IMG/VR virus record: IMGVR_UViG_3300046734_000143
Coordinates: 1-35,873 of that record
Length of the DNA: 35,873 nt
Strand: one strand, 5' to 3'
Source: a virus
Shown: positions 1 through 7,792 of the stretch, one piece after another
How positions within the stretch are numbered: the first letter of the stretch is position 1
Layout of the letters: each line of letters begins with the position of its first letter
The notes under the pieces: model-generated
Databases searched by the model: none
Told to the model about the DNA's origin: nothing
The model's input: the letters and a program-made list of their open reading frames with translations, nothing else
Made by a program: the position numbers and the translations under genes

Positions 1-127
1 AAAACTCGTCTTCACACTTAGTAGGAGTAGTTCCGTCCCCGCCGCGAGTACAAAAACCTTCAGAGTTAATATTACCTTGGGCTATAGTTGCGTCATCGCC
101 GCTGTACTTCCCCGGCTCAGAAAAACA
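1..127. repeat. Terminal direct repeat, left copy (contig circularisation overlap)
   Basis: Positions 1-127 are identical to 35747-35873. An exact 127-base overlap at the two ends of a contig is the usual result of assembling a circular or circularly permuted genome with k-mer 127. It lies inside an open reading frame that continues in frame across the join, so it is more likely an assembly overlap than a biological terminal repeat. Confidence 0.95.
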
Positions 128-2158
128 AGGGTTACCGACTTTAATGCAATCGTTGTCTGGATCGCCGCCTCTGCGTACCCAGCCCGGATCACATTCTTCT
201 GGTGTAGTAGTCTTATCGTCAACACAACCGTCTTCATCTGCGGTTGGGTCATTAGGATCGTAAGTTAAGTTTTTTTCTTGACATAGTTCTTCTGGTGTAG
301 TAGTGTTAGGATCAGAACAGTCCCCACTTAAAGGCTCTTCTTGTCCTTCTAAATCACTTCCTTCAGGACATACGCATTTTTCTCCGTCCCACTTACCGTC
401 CCCTATGCACTGCGGGTCCTGTATTTCTGGACAACCGTCTGTTGTTTCCTTTGGCCCTATTATTCCACCAGTTAACTCTTGACCTTGTTGACCTACAGAG
501 GCGTCACAATCAACATAACCCAGATCAGTACACTTTTCTTGGTTGTTCTCAAAGTACTCTCTTTCTATACAGTTTTCGTCGTCTGATGTGGTGTAAGACG
601 CAAGTATGTTAGTTACTTCTTCTTCTATCTCTGCCCAGATGATTCCAGCGGTTACAGAGCCTAAGACGCCTTTGAGCCAATCTAGTACATCGTCTGCGGT
701 AGCATCCTCAATACCACTAATAGCTTCTTCCCACTTGTCTTTTGCCCAAGTGCCTAAGTCTTCTAAAATCTGACCTACTGTACACTCTTGTTTTCCGTCA
801 GCGCCACAGGACTCGTTACCATCTATAATGTCACCGATAGTATGGCCTACGGTTTTAATAGCGTTCTCAAAGTCTCTGTACGTACCTATGTCAACGACAC
901 CGGGAGGCAAAGGAATATTAGGTAGAGGAAGGCCACGGGTATTAAAGCTTACACAGTCTTTCCAACAGGGCGTGGGACTTTCTGCGGTTCCACAAGTTGT
1001 TCCGTCCCCCATATCTTGACATTCTGGCGGTATGCCAGCGTCTAGTATAGCTTTTCCTATTTTTTTGATACAGTCTATCGGACTGCCTACACACTCCGTA
1101 AACTTACCTTCTAGTTCGTCATAGAGGCCTCTTGCTGTATTAGCGACACCTTCGCCTACTTCTTCAACGTAATCTTTAAAGGATTTTTCTACACACTCTG
1201 GGAGACTTGCGTTCTCAGGCTTTGCACAAAGATCGTCTGTCCCACCGCCTCCACCAGAGCCAAGAGGAATACAGTTTCCGTATTCGTCTTCTTCGCCCTC
1301 TATTGTACCGCCACCAAAAGGAAGTTGAATGAAACACTTTTTACCTCCACCGCCTTCGTTTTCTCCATCGTCTGTTATACACTCTCCAGAAGCATTTGTT
1401 TTCCCCGGAACAGACCCTTTCAGGCACTCACCACCAACAGTAAATTGGCAATCACCGTCTTCGTCAATTGTCCCTGCGCGTTGGTTTTCGTCTGTGCAAT
1501 CAGACCCTTTTACTGGACCCGTGTTTTCAACTGCCTGAACACTCCAATCACTACAGTTGCTGTAACCAATTTGACACAGGGCGTTAGATAGTACGTTGTT
1601 GCCTTGGAATCTGTCGTTGTTTACTGCGGAATCAAAAATTTCTTTTATAGCTTCGTCAGAGTATCCGTTATCTTTCAGTATTTGTCTTATGTCTGCGTTT
1701 GATGTGGTTGCGTCTAGTTCACCAAGACCTTCTTCACCTCCACCACCAGAGCCTGTGGTGTCGCCTGTAATACCGGAGTAATAATCGTCCCAGCCGTCCA
1801 TGTCTGCTAAGTCACTAACATCGACAGCTTGTAAATCTTCTAGGGTTATTTCATCGCTTAAATATTTATTATATGCCTCAAGCCACTCAGTAGCTTGCTC
1901 TTGACGATTAATGCGGTCTATATCGTCAGCATCTAAACCCTCAATGCCTTCTAAAAACAGAGACATAAAGTCTAGAAGGCCGGGGTCTATGCTTTCCCAA
2001 ATAGTTTCTACTTCATCAAGAGAAAGATTAGGAATGTCTAACTCACTTGGGTTAATACCCGTTCCTATAAACGGATCAAAACCAAAGGTAGCAATAAAGT
2101 TTTCTAAAAACTCTGCCAAATTCCAGTAAGCATTACTAAGTCCACCTCGTTGCGCCAT
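1..2158 (-). CDS. Giant cysteine-rich virion/adhesion-like protein, N-terminal part (gene continues at the right edge of the window)
   Basis: The leftward frame starts at ATG 2158 (begins MAQRGGLSNAYWNLAEFLEN), two bases after the stop of the holin gene, and has no stop down to position 1. Joined through the 127-base overlap it continues to the TGA at 34614, giving 3,291 nt or 1,096 residues. The first ~200 residues are acidic, helical-looking and cysteine-poor. A Gly-rich linker follows, then cysteine-rich segments with many Asp/Gly/Asn loops (for example DPNDPTADEDG) like calcium-binding or EGF/thrombospondin-type modules. A hydrophobic stretch (GVLGSVTAGIIW) lies about halfway along this part. 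Its place between holin and tail genes suggests a virion or host-contact protein. I recognise no family; function is inferred from context. Confidence 0.85.
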   Translation of the reverse strand, partial: MAQRGGLSNAYWNLAEFLENFIATFGFDPFIGTGINPSELDIPNLSLDEVETIWESIDPGLLDFMSLFLEGIEGLDADDIDRINRQEQATEWLEAYNKYLSDEITLEDLQAVDVSDLADMDGWDDYYSGITGDTTGSGGGGEEGLGELDATTSNADIRQILKDNGYSDEAIKEIFDSAVNNDRFQGNNVLSNALCQIGYSNCSDWSVQAVENTGPVKGSDCTDENQRAGTIDEDGDCQFTVGGECLKGSVPGKTNASGECITDDGENEGGGGKKCFIQLPFGGGTIEGEEDEYGNCIPLGSGGGGGTDDLCAKPENASLPECVEKSFKDYVEEVGEGVANTARGLYDELEGKFTECVGSPIDCIKKIGKAILDAGIPPECQDMGDGTTCGTAESPTPCWKDCVSFNTRGLPLPNIPLPPGVVDIGTYRDFENAIKTVGHTIGDIIDGNESCGADGKQECTVGQILEDLGTWAKDKWEEAISGIEDATADDVLDWLKGVLGSVTAGIIWAEIEEEVTNILASYTTSDDENCIEREYFENNQEKCTDLGYVDCDASVGQQGQELTGGIIGPKETTDGCPEIQDPQCIGDGKWDGEKCVCPEGSDLEGQEEPLSGDCSDPNTTTPEELCQEKNLTYDPNDPTADEDGCVDDKTTTPEECDPGWVRRGGDPDNDCIKVGNPCFSEPGKYSGDDATIAQGNINSEGFCTRGGDGTTPTKCEDEF

Positions 2159-2160
2159 AG

Positions 2161-2538
2161 TTACTTACCGCCCTTCATCTGCATCAGCTTGTCAGCACCA
2201 CGTATGCCAAAGCTGGCAGTCACGGCTACGTAAAGCAAGTACTGGTAGTAGTCAGGTAGCTTGTCTAGCTCCGAAAAAGCTAAACCTACCCGTTGCATAA
2301 TACTCAAGTCATCCATAGCGACTCCGTAACATACGGCTAACAGGGGCATCGACAGCACCACAGTAAACCACTCGTCTTTCCACGAGGTGGCACTAGCCGC
2401 CGCCATCTCTTGTTCCCACGTAGCGGTGTTTCTAATGACTTCCATCTTTGCTACGTGTTTTGCTTGTGACTGCTCGTGACGGTTGTTTAACCAGTTCTTA
2501 GCAAGTCCAGCAATAGGACCAATTAGTGCAGTCCACAT
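2161..2538 (-). CDS. Holin of the 3TM (GTA-type) family
   Basis: 125 residues, starting MWTALIGPIAGLAKNWL, with a charged middle, then the conserved SWKDEWFTVVLSMPLLAVCYG and a C-terminal hydrophobic segment ending GIRGADKLMQMKGGK. This pattern (N-terminal amphipathic helix, W-K-D-E-W-F, two later membrane segments, GIRG near the end) matches the phage/gene-transfer-agent three-TM holin family (PF11351). Holins open the inner membrane so that endolysin reaches the wall; here the endolysin candidate is the M15 peptidase at 12473-12814. The gene follows a second small membrane gene by one base, forming a lysis cluster in the late arm. Confidence 0.75.
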   Translation of the reverse strand: MWTALIGPIAGLAKNWLNNRHEQSQAKHVAKMEVIRNTATWEQEMAAASATSWKDEWFTVVLSMPLLAVCYGVAMDDLSIMQRVGLAFSELDKLPDYYQYLLYVAVTASFGIRGADKLMQMKGGK

Positions 2539-2539
2539 A

Positions 2540-2710
2540 TTAGTCTTCGTCGTTCTTACGGAAACTTTGTACCGTCTCTGTTTCCCATATTCTGATGCCT
2601 ACCCATACGATAGTAAACAAGGCAGACAGTGGTGGTAGGATTGCACTAATAGATCCTAAAACTGTACCAAAACTTATTAAGTCAACTACTTGTTTTGTGG
2701 ACTCATCCAT
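2540..2710 (-). CDS. Small membrane protein, holin-like
   Basis: 56 residues from ATG 2710 (MDESTKQVVDLISFGTVLGS). Residues about 11-41 are strongly hydrophobic with a central PP, followed by RIWETETVQ and a charged tail, so there are one or two membrane passes with a charged C-terminus. The start overlaps the stop of the upstream gene by eight bases (2703-2710) and the stop lies one base before the next holin gene, which supports it as a real coupled gene. Similar small proteins in marine phages are often called holins; whether this one is holin, antiholin or pinholin cannot be told from sequence. Confidence 0.7.
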   Translation of the reverse strand: MDESTKQVVDLISFGTVLGSISAILPPLSALFTIVWVGIRIWETETVQSFRKNDED

Positions 2711-3179
2711 TACTCAACCCCTGTATAATACTTGCAGTAGTCCAGACAACCCCGCCAGAAACCAGCAGTCCCGTGATAATTGCTGATACGTCTAACATTC
2801 TTCTTTGTCTGCGCCTTTGTTTGTAGATCATGCGTTCACGTTTGGCTTTTATGTCCTTACGCATTTGCACCATTTCTTTGTAAGTCTCAACTCCGTATGC
2901 CCAAGTAATCAGTTCTCTTACTTGTTTTTCTTGTTCTTCTATCTTCTTCTTGGCTATAACAGCGTTAAGAGCTTGTTCCTCTACTGATCCACCGTCAAAC
3001 ACCTTTTTAAATAACGGTGGGTTTTCTGCTTCTTTCTCAGCTTCTTTTATGTCAGAAACTAGACCGTACCAATGCCCTAGCTTTTTAGCTACATGTTCAA
3101 TTTCAGCGCCTTTGGATACAAGAACCTGTACGCCCTTGAACGTAGTAGACGCCATTGCTACCAGTGATAGGGGGTCCAT
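2703..3179 (-). CDS. Coiled-coil protein with C-terminal membrane anchor; conserved phage protein beside the holins
   Basis: 158 residues starting MDPLSLVAMASTTFKGVQVL. An N-terminal hydrophobic/amphipathic helix is followed by a long charged helical region (about 35-125) rich in Lys, Glu and Arg (KKKIEEQEKQVRELI, RRRQRRM) and a C-terminal membrane segment (about 131-152, VSAIITGLLVSGGVVW). I recognise it as a type of small protein common beside holins in marine phages but know no proven function. A long coiled coil next to one membrane segment would fit an inner-membrane spanin or a lysis regulator, although the membrane segment is C-terminal rather than N-terminal. Its stop overlaps the following holin-like gene. 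Confidence 0.65.
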   Translation of the reverse strand: MDPLSLVAMASTTFKGVQVLVSKGAEIEHVAKKLGHWYGLVSDIKEAEKEAENPPLFKKVFDGGSVEEQALNAVIAKKKIEEQEKQVRELITWAYGVETYKEMVQMRKDIKAKRERMIYKQRRRQRRMLDVSAIITGLLVSGGVVWTTASIIQGLSNG

Positions 3180-3186
3180 TCATTGC

Positions 3187-3441
3187 TTACTCTGCGCTAG
3201 GATCAACCCAATCTGGGTTTTGCGTCCATGTAGTGCCGTCAAACGTGTATTTGTTGCCAATCCAATCAGAGCGAGTATTAGCTAGATTTTCATAAACTGT
3301 TGCGTTATCAGAATTTAAATCCCCAATAATGAACTTAGCAGGATCACCGACAACAACGTGGTCAGCGTTAAGGACAATCGTCACACCGTCTTCAAGCAGA
3401 TATTTCGACAGTCCTGTTGCGGTTTCTACAATAGTTTTCAT
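3187..3441 (-). CDS. Small tail-fibre-associated protein (conserved phage family)
   Basis: 84 residues starting MKTIVETATGLSKYLLEDG, with VVVGDPAKFIIGDLNSDNATVYENL and W-x-GNKYTFDGTTW near the end. This beta-rich layout (opening 'TGLSKYL', then 'IGDLNS', then 'KYTFDGTTW') recurs in small proteins that follow tail-fibre genes in many marine phages. It starts three bases after the tail-fibre stop, so it is probably an accessory or assembly partner of that fibre. The family resemblance is from memory; the exact role is unknown. Confidence 0.65.
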   Translation of the reverse strand: MKTIVETATGLSKYLLEDGVTIVLNADHVVVGDPAKFIIGDLNSDNATVYENLANTRSDWIGNKYTFDGTTWTQNPDWVDPSAE

Positions 3442-3444
3442 GTT

Positions 3445-5343
3445 TTACCCCTTAATAATAAGCTTGGTTGCTGATATGGCTGTTCCTGCAAATACTTCTG
3501 GCTCGGCGGCAGTCAAGCCAAGTGAGCCGTCAGCCTGTACATAATACTTTTGCCCTGCGGTTAAACTGCTCTGGGCGTCATCAACAGACCCTACGATCTG
3601 AATAGTTGCTGTCGCTGAATTAGAATAAGCCGCATCAGAAATTCCAATGTAGTTTTCAGAGGTTAGGTTTGTGTTTGAAAAAGCGGCTTGAAACACAACA
3701 GCAGTGCCGTAATGAGAATTGCCAGCGTCTTTATAAGCTATGACTACCTTCTGAGCGTTAGCATCGTAGGTAGCTGAAATATAATCAGTCCCCGCACTTT
3801 CAAATACAACCGGCGTGGTAAAGCTAATAGATGTGCCACTGACAGTTCCAACAACAACATAGCCATGATCAGAATTACCCTCGTCCCTATAAGCTATGAC
3901 TACCTTCTGGGCGTTAGCATCGTAAGCGGATGCCTTGGTTCCACTAAACGTGCTGTTAAATACTACTGGTGTACCAAAACTAATAGACGTACCACTAACA
4001 GTTCCAACAACAGCAGTGCCAGCATCAGAATTACCATTATCTTTATAACCTATAACTACCTTCTGAGCGTTGGAATCATAAGAAATTGAGAAATGACTAC
4101 TATACGCACTTTCAAATACCACTTCAGTACCAAAACTAATAGACGTACCACTAACAGTTCCAACAATAGCGGTTCCGTAACTAGAATTTGCACCATCTCT
4201 ATAAGCTATCACTACTTTCTGGGCGTTGGCATCATAAGCGATCTTCTTTTCGCGAGTACTCCCGCTGTTAAATATTGTGGTTGTTCCGAAACTAATAGAT
4301 GTTCCACTAACGGTTCCAACAAAAGCACCACCATTACCAGTAGGGTCGAACTGAAAAGCTATTACTACCTTCTGGGCGTTAGAGTCATAGGCAATTGATA
4401 TTTCTGAAGATGATGCACTTTCAAATACTACTGGTGTGCCAAAGCTAATTGATGTACCGCTAACGGTTCCAACAACAACAGTGCCATAATAATTATTACC
4501 AACGTCTTGATAAGCTATCACTACCTTTTGAGCGTTAGCATCATAAGCTATCGCTAAATGTTGAACATTCGTATTTTCAAATACTACTGGTGTGCCAAAG
4601 CTGATAGATGTGCCACTAACTGTGCCGACAACAGCCGTGCCATAATCAGAATTATCATCGTCTTCATACGTTATAATTATCTTTTGGGCGTTGGCATCAT
4701 AAACGCTTGCGGTATACTTAGTAGCGCCGCTTTCAAATACTGCTGGTGTACCAAGCGTCTGTGAGCCAGAAATCCCCGAAACAGCACTTACAGTGCCGTC
4801 ACTGTTTACGATAACCGTGTCACCGTTTGCTAAGGCTCCTGATGCTGTAGCGGTTACAGTAGGAGCCGCAGATAAATCTGTAATTTGACTTTGAGTAATT
4901 GATAAAGCCGCTTGATGTTGAGTAACAGAAGACTGTGTAATGTTTGCGTCAGGTACGTCAGCCCACGTTACAACAGCAGTAAGATCGTTTACTTCTGCAA
5001 TGCCCGGAATAGCACCAGCAACGTAATCAATAACTGCCGCATTAGTCGGTATTTGATTATCTACATCTGAAAAAGTCTCAGAAGATAGAGTAACTGCTCC
5101 AGCGTCAAGCTGAGAGAATGTAATACTAAGACCAGAAAGATTAACTGTACCTGTAGCAGTAAGGCCATCAAAAGTAGCTGTACCAGTAAACGTAGGACTA
5201 GCGAGGTCTGCCTTAGTTGCTACCGCAGTTTGAATTGCGTTAAATTCAGTATCAAACTCTGAGCCACGAATAACCTTATTAGCGTCACCCTGCGGCAAAG
5301 TGTCCTTAGCAGTAAAATTTGTAGATTTTACGTAATCAGTCAT
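3445..5343 (-). CDS. Tail fibre / receptor-binding protein with seven 52-residue repeats
   Basis: 632 residues. Residues 1-110 look like a podovirus tail-fibre N-terminus (FTAKDTLPQGDANKVIRGSE, then FDTEFNAIQTAVATKADLAS, TFTGTATFDGLTATGTVNLS). Residues ~203-560 are seven tandem repeats of about 52 residues with the core YDANAQKVVIAY-x-D-x-GNS-x-YGT and linker VGTVSGTSISFGTPVVF. The C-terminus (YYVQADGSLGLTAAEPEVFAGTAIS) resembles the 'reached this value on average, plus attribute' end domain of marine phage fibres. Seven beta-rich repeats of this length suggest a seven-bladed beta-propeller, a common carbohydrate-binding fold (inference). An AGGAT Shine-Dalgarno precedes ATG 5343; a terminator separates it from the capsid gene. 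Confidence 0.8.
   Translation of the reverse strand: MTDYVKSTNFTAKDTLPQGDANKVIRGSEFDTEFNAIQTAVATKADLASPTFTGTATFDGLTATGTVNLSGLSITFSQLDAGAVTLSSETFSDVDNQIPTNAAVIDYVAGAIPGIAEVNDLTAVVTWADVPDANITQSSVTQHQAALSITQSQITDLSAAPTVTATASGALANGDTVIVNSDGTVSAVSGISGSQTLGTPAVFESGATKYTASVYDANAQKIIITYEDDDNSDYGTAVVGTVSGTSISFGTPVVFENTNVQHLAIAYDANAQKVVIAYQDVGNNYYGTVVVGTVSGTSISFGTPVVFESASSSEISIAYDSNAQKVVIAFQFDPTGNGGAFVGTVSGTSISFGTTTIFNSGSTREKKIAYDANAQKVVIAYRDGANSSYGTAIVGTVSGTSISFGTEVVFESAYSSHFSISYDSNAQKVVIGYKDNGNSDAGTAVVGTVSGTSISFGTPVVFNSTFSGTKASAYDANAQKVVIAYRDEGNSDHGYVVVGTVSGTSISFTTPVVFESAGTDYISATYDANAQKVVIAYKDAGNSHYGTAVVFQAAFSNTNLTSENYIGISDAAYSNSATATIQIVGSVDDAQSSLTAGQKYYVQADGSLGLTAAEPEVFAGTAISATKLIIKG
3667..4737 (-). 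repeat. Seven tandem ~156 bp repeats inside the tail-fibre gene
   Basis: A repeat boundary reading 'tttcaaatac' or 'ttaaatac/ttaaatatt' recurs about every 156 bases (near 4731, 4573, 4420, 4267, 4110, 3955 and 3800). Each unit encodes one 52-residue repeat. Linker and core codons are nearly constant, while the stretches after VFES/VFNS and after the YKD/YRD core vary. The constant segments would support unequal crossing over and repeat-number change. Confidence 0.9.
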
Positions 5344-5391
5344 AAGGTCATCCTATTGTTCTTTTAGTTAAACACCCTGCACTCAAGACGT

Positions 5392-5421
5392 TTAAATAAA
5401 AAGGGGGCCATTGCGACCCCC
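5392..5421 (-). terminator. Rho-independent terminator after the major capsid gene
   Basis: On the minus strand, nine bases after the capsid stop, GGGGG (5421-5417) pairs with CCCCC (5407-5403) across a nine-base loop, and a T-rich tract (TTTTTATTT, 5402-5394) follows immediately. It should stop or attenuate transcription between capsid and tail-fibre genes. I see no convincing promoter between it and the tail-fibre start at 5343, so read-through probably feeds the downstream late genes. Confidence 0.8.
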
Positions 5422-5429
5422 ATAGAGTT

Positions 5430-6422
5430 TTACTCGTCAGCTACAGCGAGGATGAATCCTGCTTCCGGACGGTAAGTCTCAACACCGTACAGCGTGTCAG
5501 ACGTAAACAGTGTAGACAGGTATTCCTGCTTGTACTGAGTCTGAGAACGTACAGCGAGTTGCTCTGCCATTACCAACGCATCCTTGTGGAAGAACAAGCA
5601 ACCACGAGTGTCAAGGGCTGAAGCGCCGTTTTCACCGCCTGTTTCGATAACTGGACAGTTGCTAGACACGTAAATGTCTACGCCGTACAGGTTACCAATC
5701 AGACCTGACTCAACGCCACGGCCTCCAACAAAGTCGGAAGACACGTAACGCTCAATGCCCATGATTGACTTGCGTGACGCAGGAGGAATAACGAGAACTC
5801 GTCCGTCCATAGGTACGTCAGCATCGTCCATCAGCTTGATAGCCTCACGGAAACCAAGGTCAGTGAAGTTGTCACCAGTAGCTACAGTGTCAACAGCATA
5901 CGTAGAAAGGCCTGTGGCGGCGTTGAAGTAATAGCTGTTGCTGTTTACCCAGTTAGCACCAGTAGCGGCAGGAGAAGCGGTACGAGTACCGTTACCAAAG
6001 CCAGTAGCGGCGTTAATTAGGTCAGTGTCAACTTGCAGAGCCAGTTGGTAACCAGCGTCTTCAGTGTAGAACTGTCGCAGAGATGACAGAGCCTGTACCT
6101 CTACAATGTCCTCAATCAGACGCGAGTACTCAAAGTGACGGTCTACAGTGACAGTCAACTCTGTCTCAAGGTTAGCCTGAATAGTTACTGCGGTAGCTTC
6201 TGCTTTAGCATTAGCTGAACCACGGATAGGCTTAGGAATGTGAATAACGTCACCCTTCTTGCCGGTCATTGACAGACGCTTGACAAGGGGAGCCATCTTC
6301 AGGTTCTTTTGGTAAGCGGCGATGATTTCATCGGACCAAATTTCGGGGATAAAAGTACCCGCCGCAGTTTTGTCTACTACAGCATTAGCTGTAAAATATG
6401 CACCAGAGGTTTCACCAGCCAT
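5430..6422 (-). CDS. Major capsid protein
   Basis: 330 residues starting MAGETSGAYFTANAVVDKTA. The opening FIPEIWSDEIIAAYQKNLKMAPLVKRL and the following VIHIPKPIRGSANAKAEATAVT, then ETELTVTVDRHFEYSRLIEDI and DTDLINAA, fit the HK97-fold capsid proteins of marine podoviruses (N-arm, E-loop-like strand, spine helix). The length matches these proteins. A strong AAGGAG lies seven bases before the ATG. It follows the scaffold gene by 23 bases and precedes a strong terminator, consistent with high late expression from the promoter at 7793-7821. No Ig-like extension is seen. Confidence 0.88.
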   Translation of the reverse strand: MAGETSGAYFTANAVVDKTAAGTFIPEIWSDEIIAAYQKNLKMAPLVKRLSMTGKKGDVIHIPKPIRGSANAKAEATAVTIQANLETELTVTVDRHFEYSRLIEDIVEVQALSSLRQFYTEDAGYQLALQVDTDLINAATGFGNGTRTASPAATGANWVNSNSYYFNAATGLSTYAVDTVATGDNFTDLGFREAIKLMDDADVPMDGRVLVIPPASRKSIMGIERYVSSDFVGGRGVESGLIGNLYGVDIYVSSNCPVIETGGENGASALDTRGCLFFHKDALVMAEQLAVRSQTQYKQEYLSTLFTSDTLYGVETYRPEAGFILAVADE

Positions 6423-6445
6423 TTTAATTCTCCTTAAATGTTAGG

Positions 6446-7249
6446 CTAGCGTACACGACCCTCTGCGTATGCTTTCAGTAATTCGTCTGAAAGACTTTGG
6501 TAACGCTCTGGGTCTGTTCGCATAAGTTTAATAATGTCAGCACGACGATAAACTTTCTTGCGTGTCCCTTCTGCTGTTCCGCGAGCGTTGCCTGTGCTGG
6601 CTGACTTCAGAGTGTTCTTACGTGCCTGTTTTTCAACATTGGCAGTCTGCCGTACAACTGTTGCTCTCTCTTTCCAGAGGTTAAACAGTTCGTCAGCGGC
6701 ATCGTAGTCGTACCCTTGGTCTGCCTGAACAAACAACTGTGTTCGGACTTTTGACCCTTTGATCCACTCAGCAAACTTAGGATCTTTCAGTATACTCTCC
6801 ATTTCAGGGTGATTGGATTTCAACTGTGAAAGAGTAGCCTGTTGTTTTGCTTGTTGTGTGTAAGCTTGCGCTTCTTTAATCTTAGGGTGGTTATCTATAG
6901 CTCTGTTAACAGCGTTCTGTGGATCTACAAAGAAATCTACGTCATCGTCTTCTTGTTGCTGTTGTTGAGGTGCTGGTTGGTTTGAGAGTTCTGTCTGAAT
7001 GTAGTTATCAACGACCTTTCGTAACTCACCAACTTCCGTACTCTGTTTGCCAGAGAACTTCTCTAGCTCTTGGTGCATCTGTACGAGGTCTTCGACAGAT
7101 TTACCTTGGTACTTTTCTGGAAGATCAGCTACTGCTTCTTGAGGTTGTTCCTCTTCTTGAGGAGTCTCTACAGTGTCTGCGGTTAGTTCTTTAGTTTCTT
7201 CCGTTGCTTCTTCTTCTGGACGCTCATCAAGTAATTGTGCTCGTGACAT
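6446..7249 (-). CDS. Scaffolding protein
   Basis: 267 residues. The first ~75 residues are very acidic (EEEATEETKEL, EEEQPQEAVADLPEKYQGKS), followed by a Gln-rich helical middle (QQQQQEDDDVDFFVDPQNAV) and a basic C-terminal helical end (RKKVYRRADIIKLM). An acidic, coiled-coil protein with a basic C-terminal helix directly upstream of the capsid gene is the standard picture of a podovirus scaffold that guides procapsid assembly and then leaves. The motif YQGKSVEDLVQMHQELEKF is typical of this family in marine phages. No protease domain is visible. Confidence 0.82.
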   Translation of the reverse strand: MSRAQLLDERPEEEATEETKELTADTVETPQEEEQPQEAVADLPEKYQGKSVEDLVQMHQELEKFSGKQSTEVGELRKVVDNYIQTELSNQPAPQQQQQEDDDVDFFVDPQNAVNRAIDNHPKIKEAQAYTQQAKQQATLSQLKSNHPEMESILKDPKFAEWIKGSKVRTQLFVQADQGYDYDAADELFNLWKERATVVRQTANVEKQARKNTLKSASTGNARGTAEGTRKKVYRRADIIKLMRTDPERYQSLSDELLKAYAEGRVR

Positions 7250-7312
7250 AATATAAACTTACCCCGCCTGTTATTAAGGTTATGGAGGATTAAAATAGGA
7301 AGTGACCTAGAA

Positions 7313-7534
7313 CTAGGGTTCCCGATTAGATCGCCCAGCGTTCTCACGTTCGCGTACCCACTTCATGTGTCTGCCGGGGAAATCCCCAGATGCACCGTCG
7401 AGTATGTGTTGAGTTGCTGAAACGATTTTTGTAGCGTTAGCTCCACAACCGCACCTACTGGTTGTAGTACCTTCTTCTACAAATTCTTCAAAGATATGTC
7501 CGTTAGTACATTTAAAATCAAATACTTTAATCAT
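7313..7534 (-). CDS. Small zinc-ribbon protein (FmdB-like)
   Basis: 73 residues from ATG 7534 (a GTG one codon upstream is possible). The start IKVFDFKCTNGHIFEEFV and the second knuckle CGCGANATKIV resemble FmdB-type regulatory zinc ribbons, with ligands in C-x3-H and C-x-C arrangement rather than two CxxC pairs. The remainder is basic (GRHMKWVRERENAGRSN). The start overlaps the upstream stop by eight bases, so it is coupled. Such proteins are frequent beside phage capsid genes; the function is unproven. Confidence 0.7.
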   Translation of the reverse strand: MIKVFDFKCTNGHIFEEFVEEGTTTSRCGCGANATKIVSATQHILDGASGDFPGRHMKWVRERENAGRSNREP

Positions 7535-7772
7535 CACTAACTAGCTCTTCGTAATTGTTGTTAGTAGTTGTCTCAAAGTTGAGAACATACGCTAGTACGT
7601 TTAGTTGTCCTTTACGTACATACAAATCGTTCTCATCTTTAGTTGCTTCTACACTGTTGATTACAAGAGCGTTCTGTTGTAGTTCTTCGATTAACTGCTT
7701 CCAACCGGGGTTGTTAAACAGGTCAAAGTACTTATTGTAATACTGTTCTGTTTCTTGATCTAGTGAGGCCAT
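7527..7772 (-). CDS. Conserved small phage protein of unknown function
   Basis: 81 residues (MASLDQETEQYYNKYFDLFN). Aromatic-rich and helical N-terminal half (NPGWKQLIEELQQNALVINS), then a segment (LYVRKGQLNVLAYVLNFE) with an acidic end. It is the first gene downstream of the sigma70 promoter at 7793-7821 and has only a weak Shine-Dalgarno, with a leader of roughly 15 bases. Similar proteins sit upstream of the scaffold gene in other marine podoviruses as I remember them; no function is known to me. Confidence 0.65.
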   Translation of the reverse strand: MASLDQETEQYYNKYFDLFNNPGWKQLIEELQQNALVINSVEATKDENDLYVRKGQLNVLAYVLNFETTTNNNYEELVSDD

Positions 7773-7792
7773 AAGGTTGTCTCTATATCCTT

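Noticed and set aside
1-127. Biological T7-like direct terminal repeat
   Set aside because: Exact 127-base length, location inside a continuous reading frame and lack of any packaging signal point to assembly overlap.
3667-4737. Diversity-generating retroelement target in the tail fibre
   Set aside because: No reverse transcriptase or template repeat is present in the genome, and variation between units is spread over all bases rather than adenine-specific.
3865-4764. Three open frames on the plus strand (3865-4089, 4093-4398, 4558-4764) with repeated Asn/Thr-rich sequence
   Set aside because: They are the antisense shadow of the tail-fibre repeats; their repetitiveness mirrors the 156 bp units and they lack ribosome sites.
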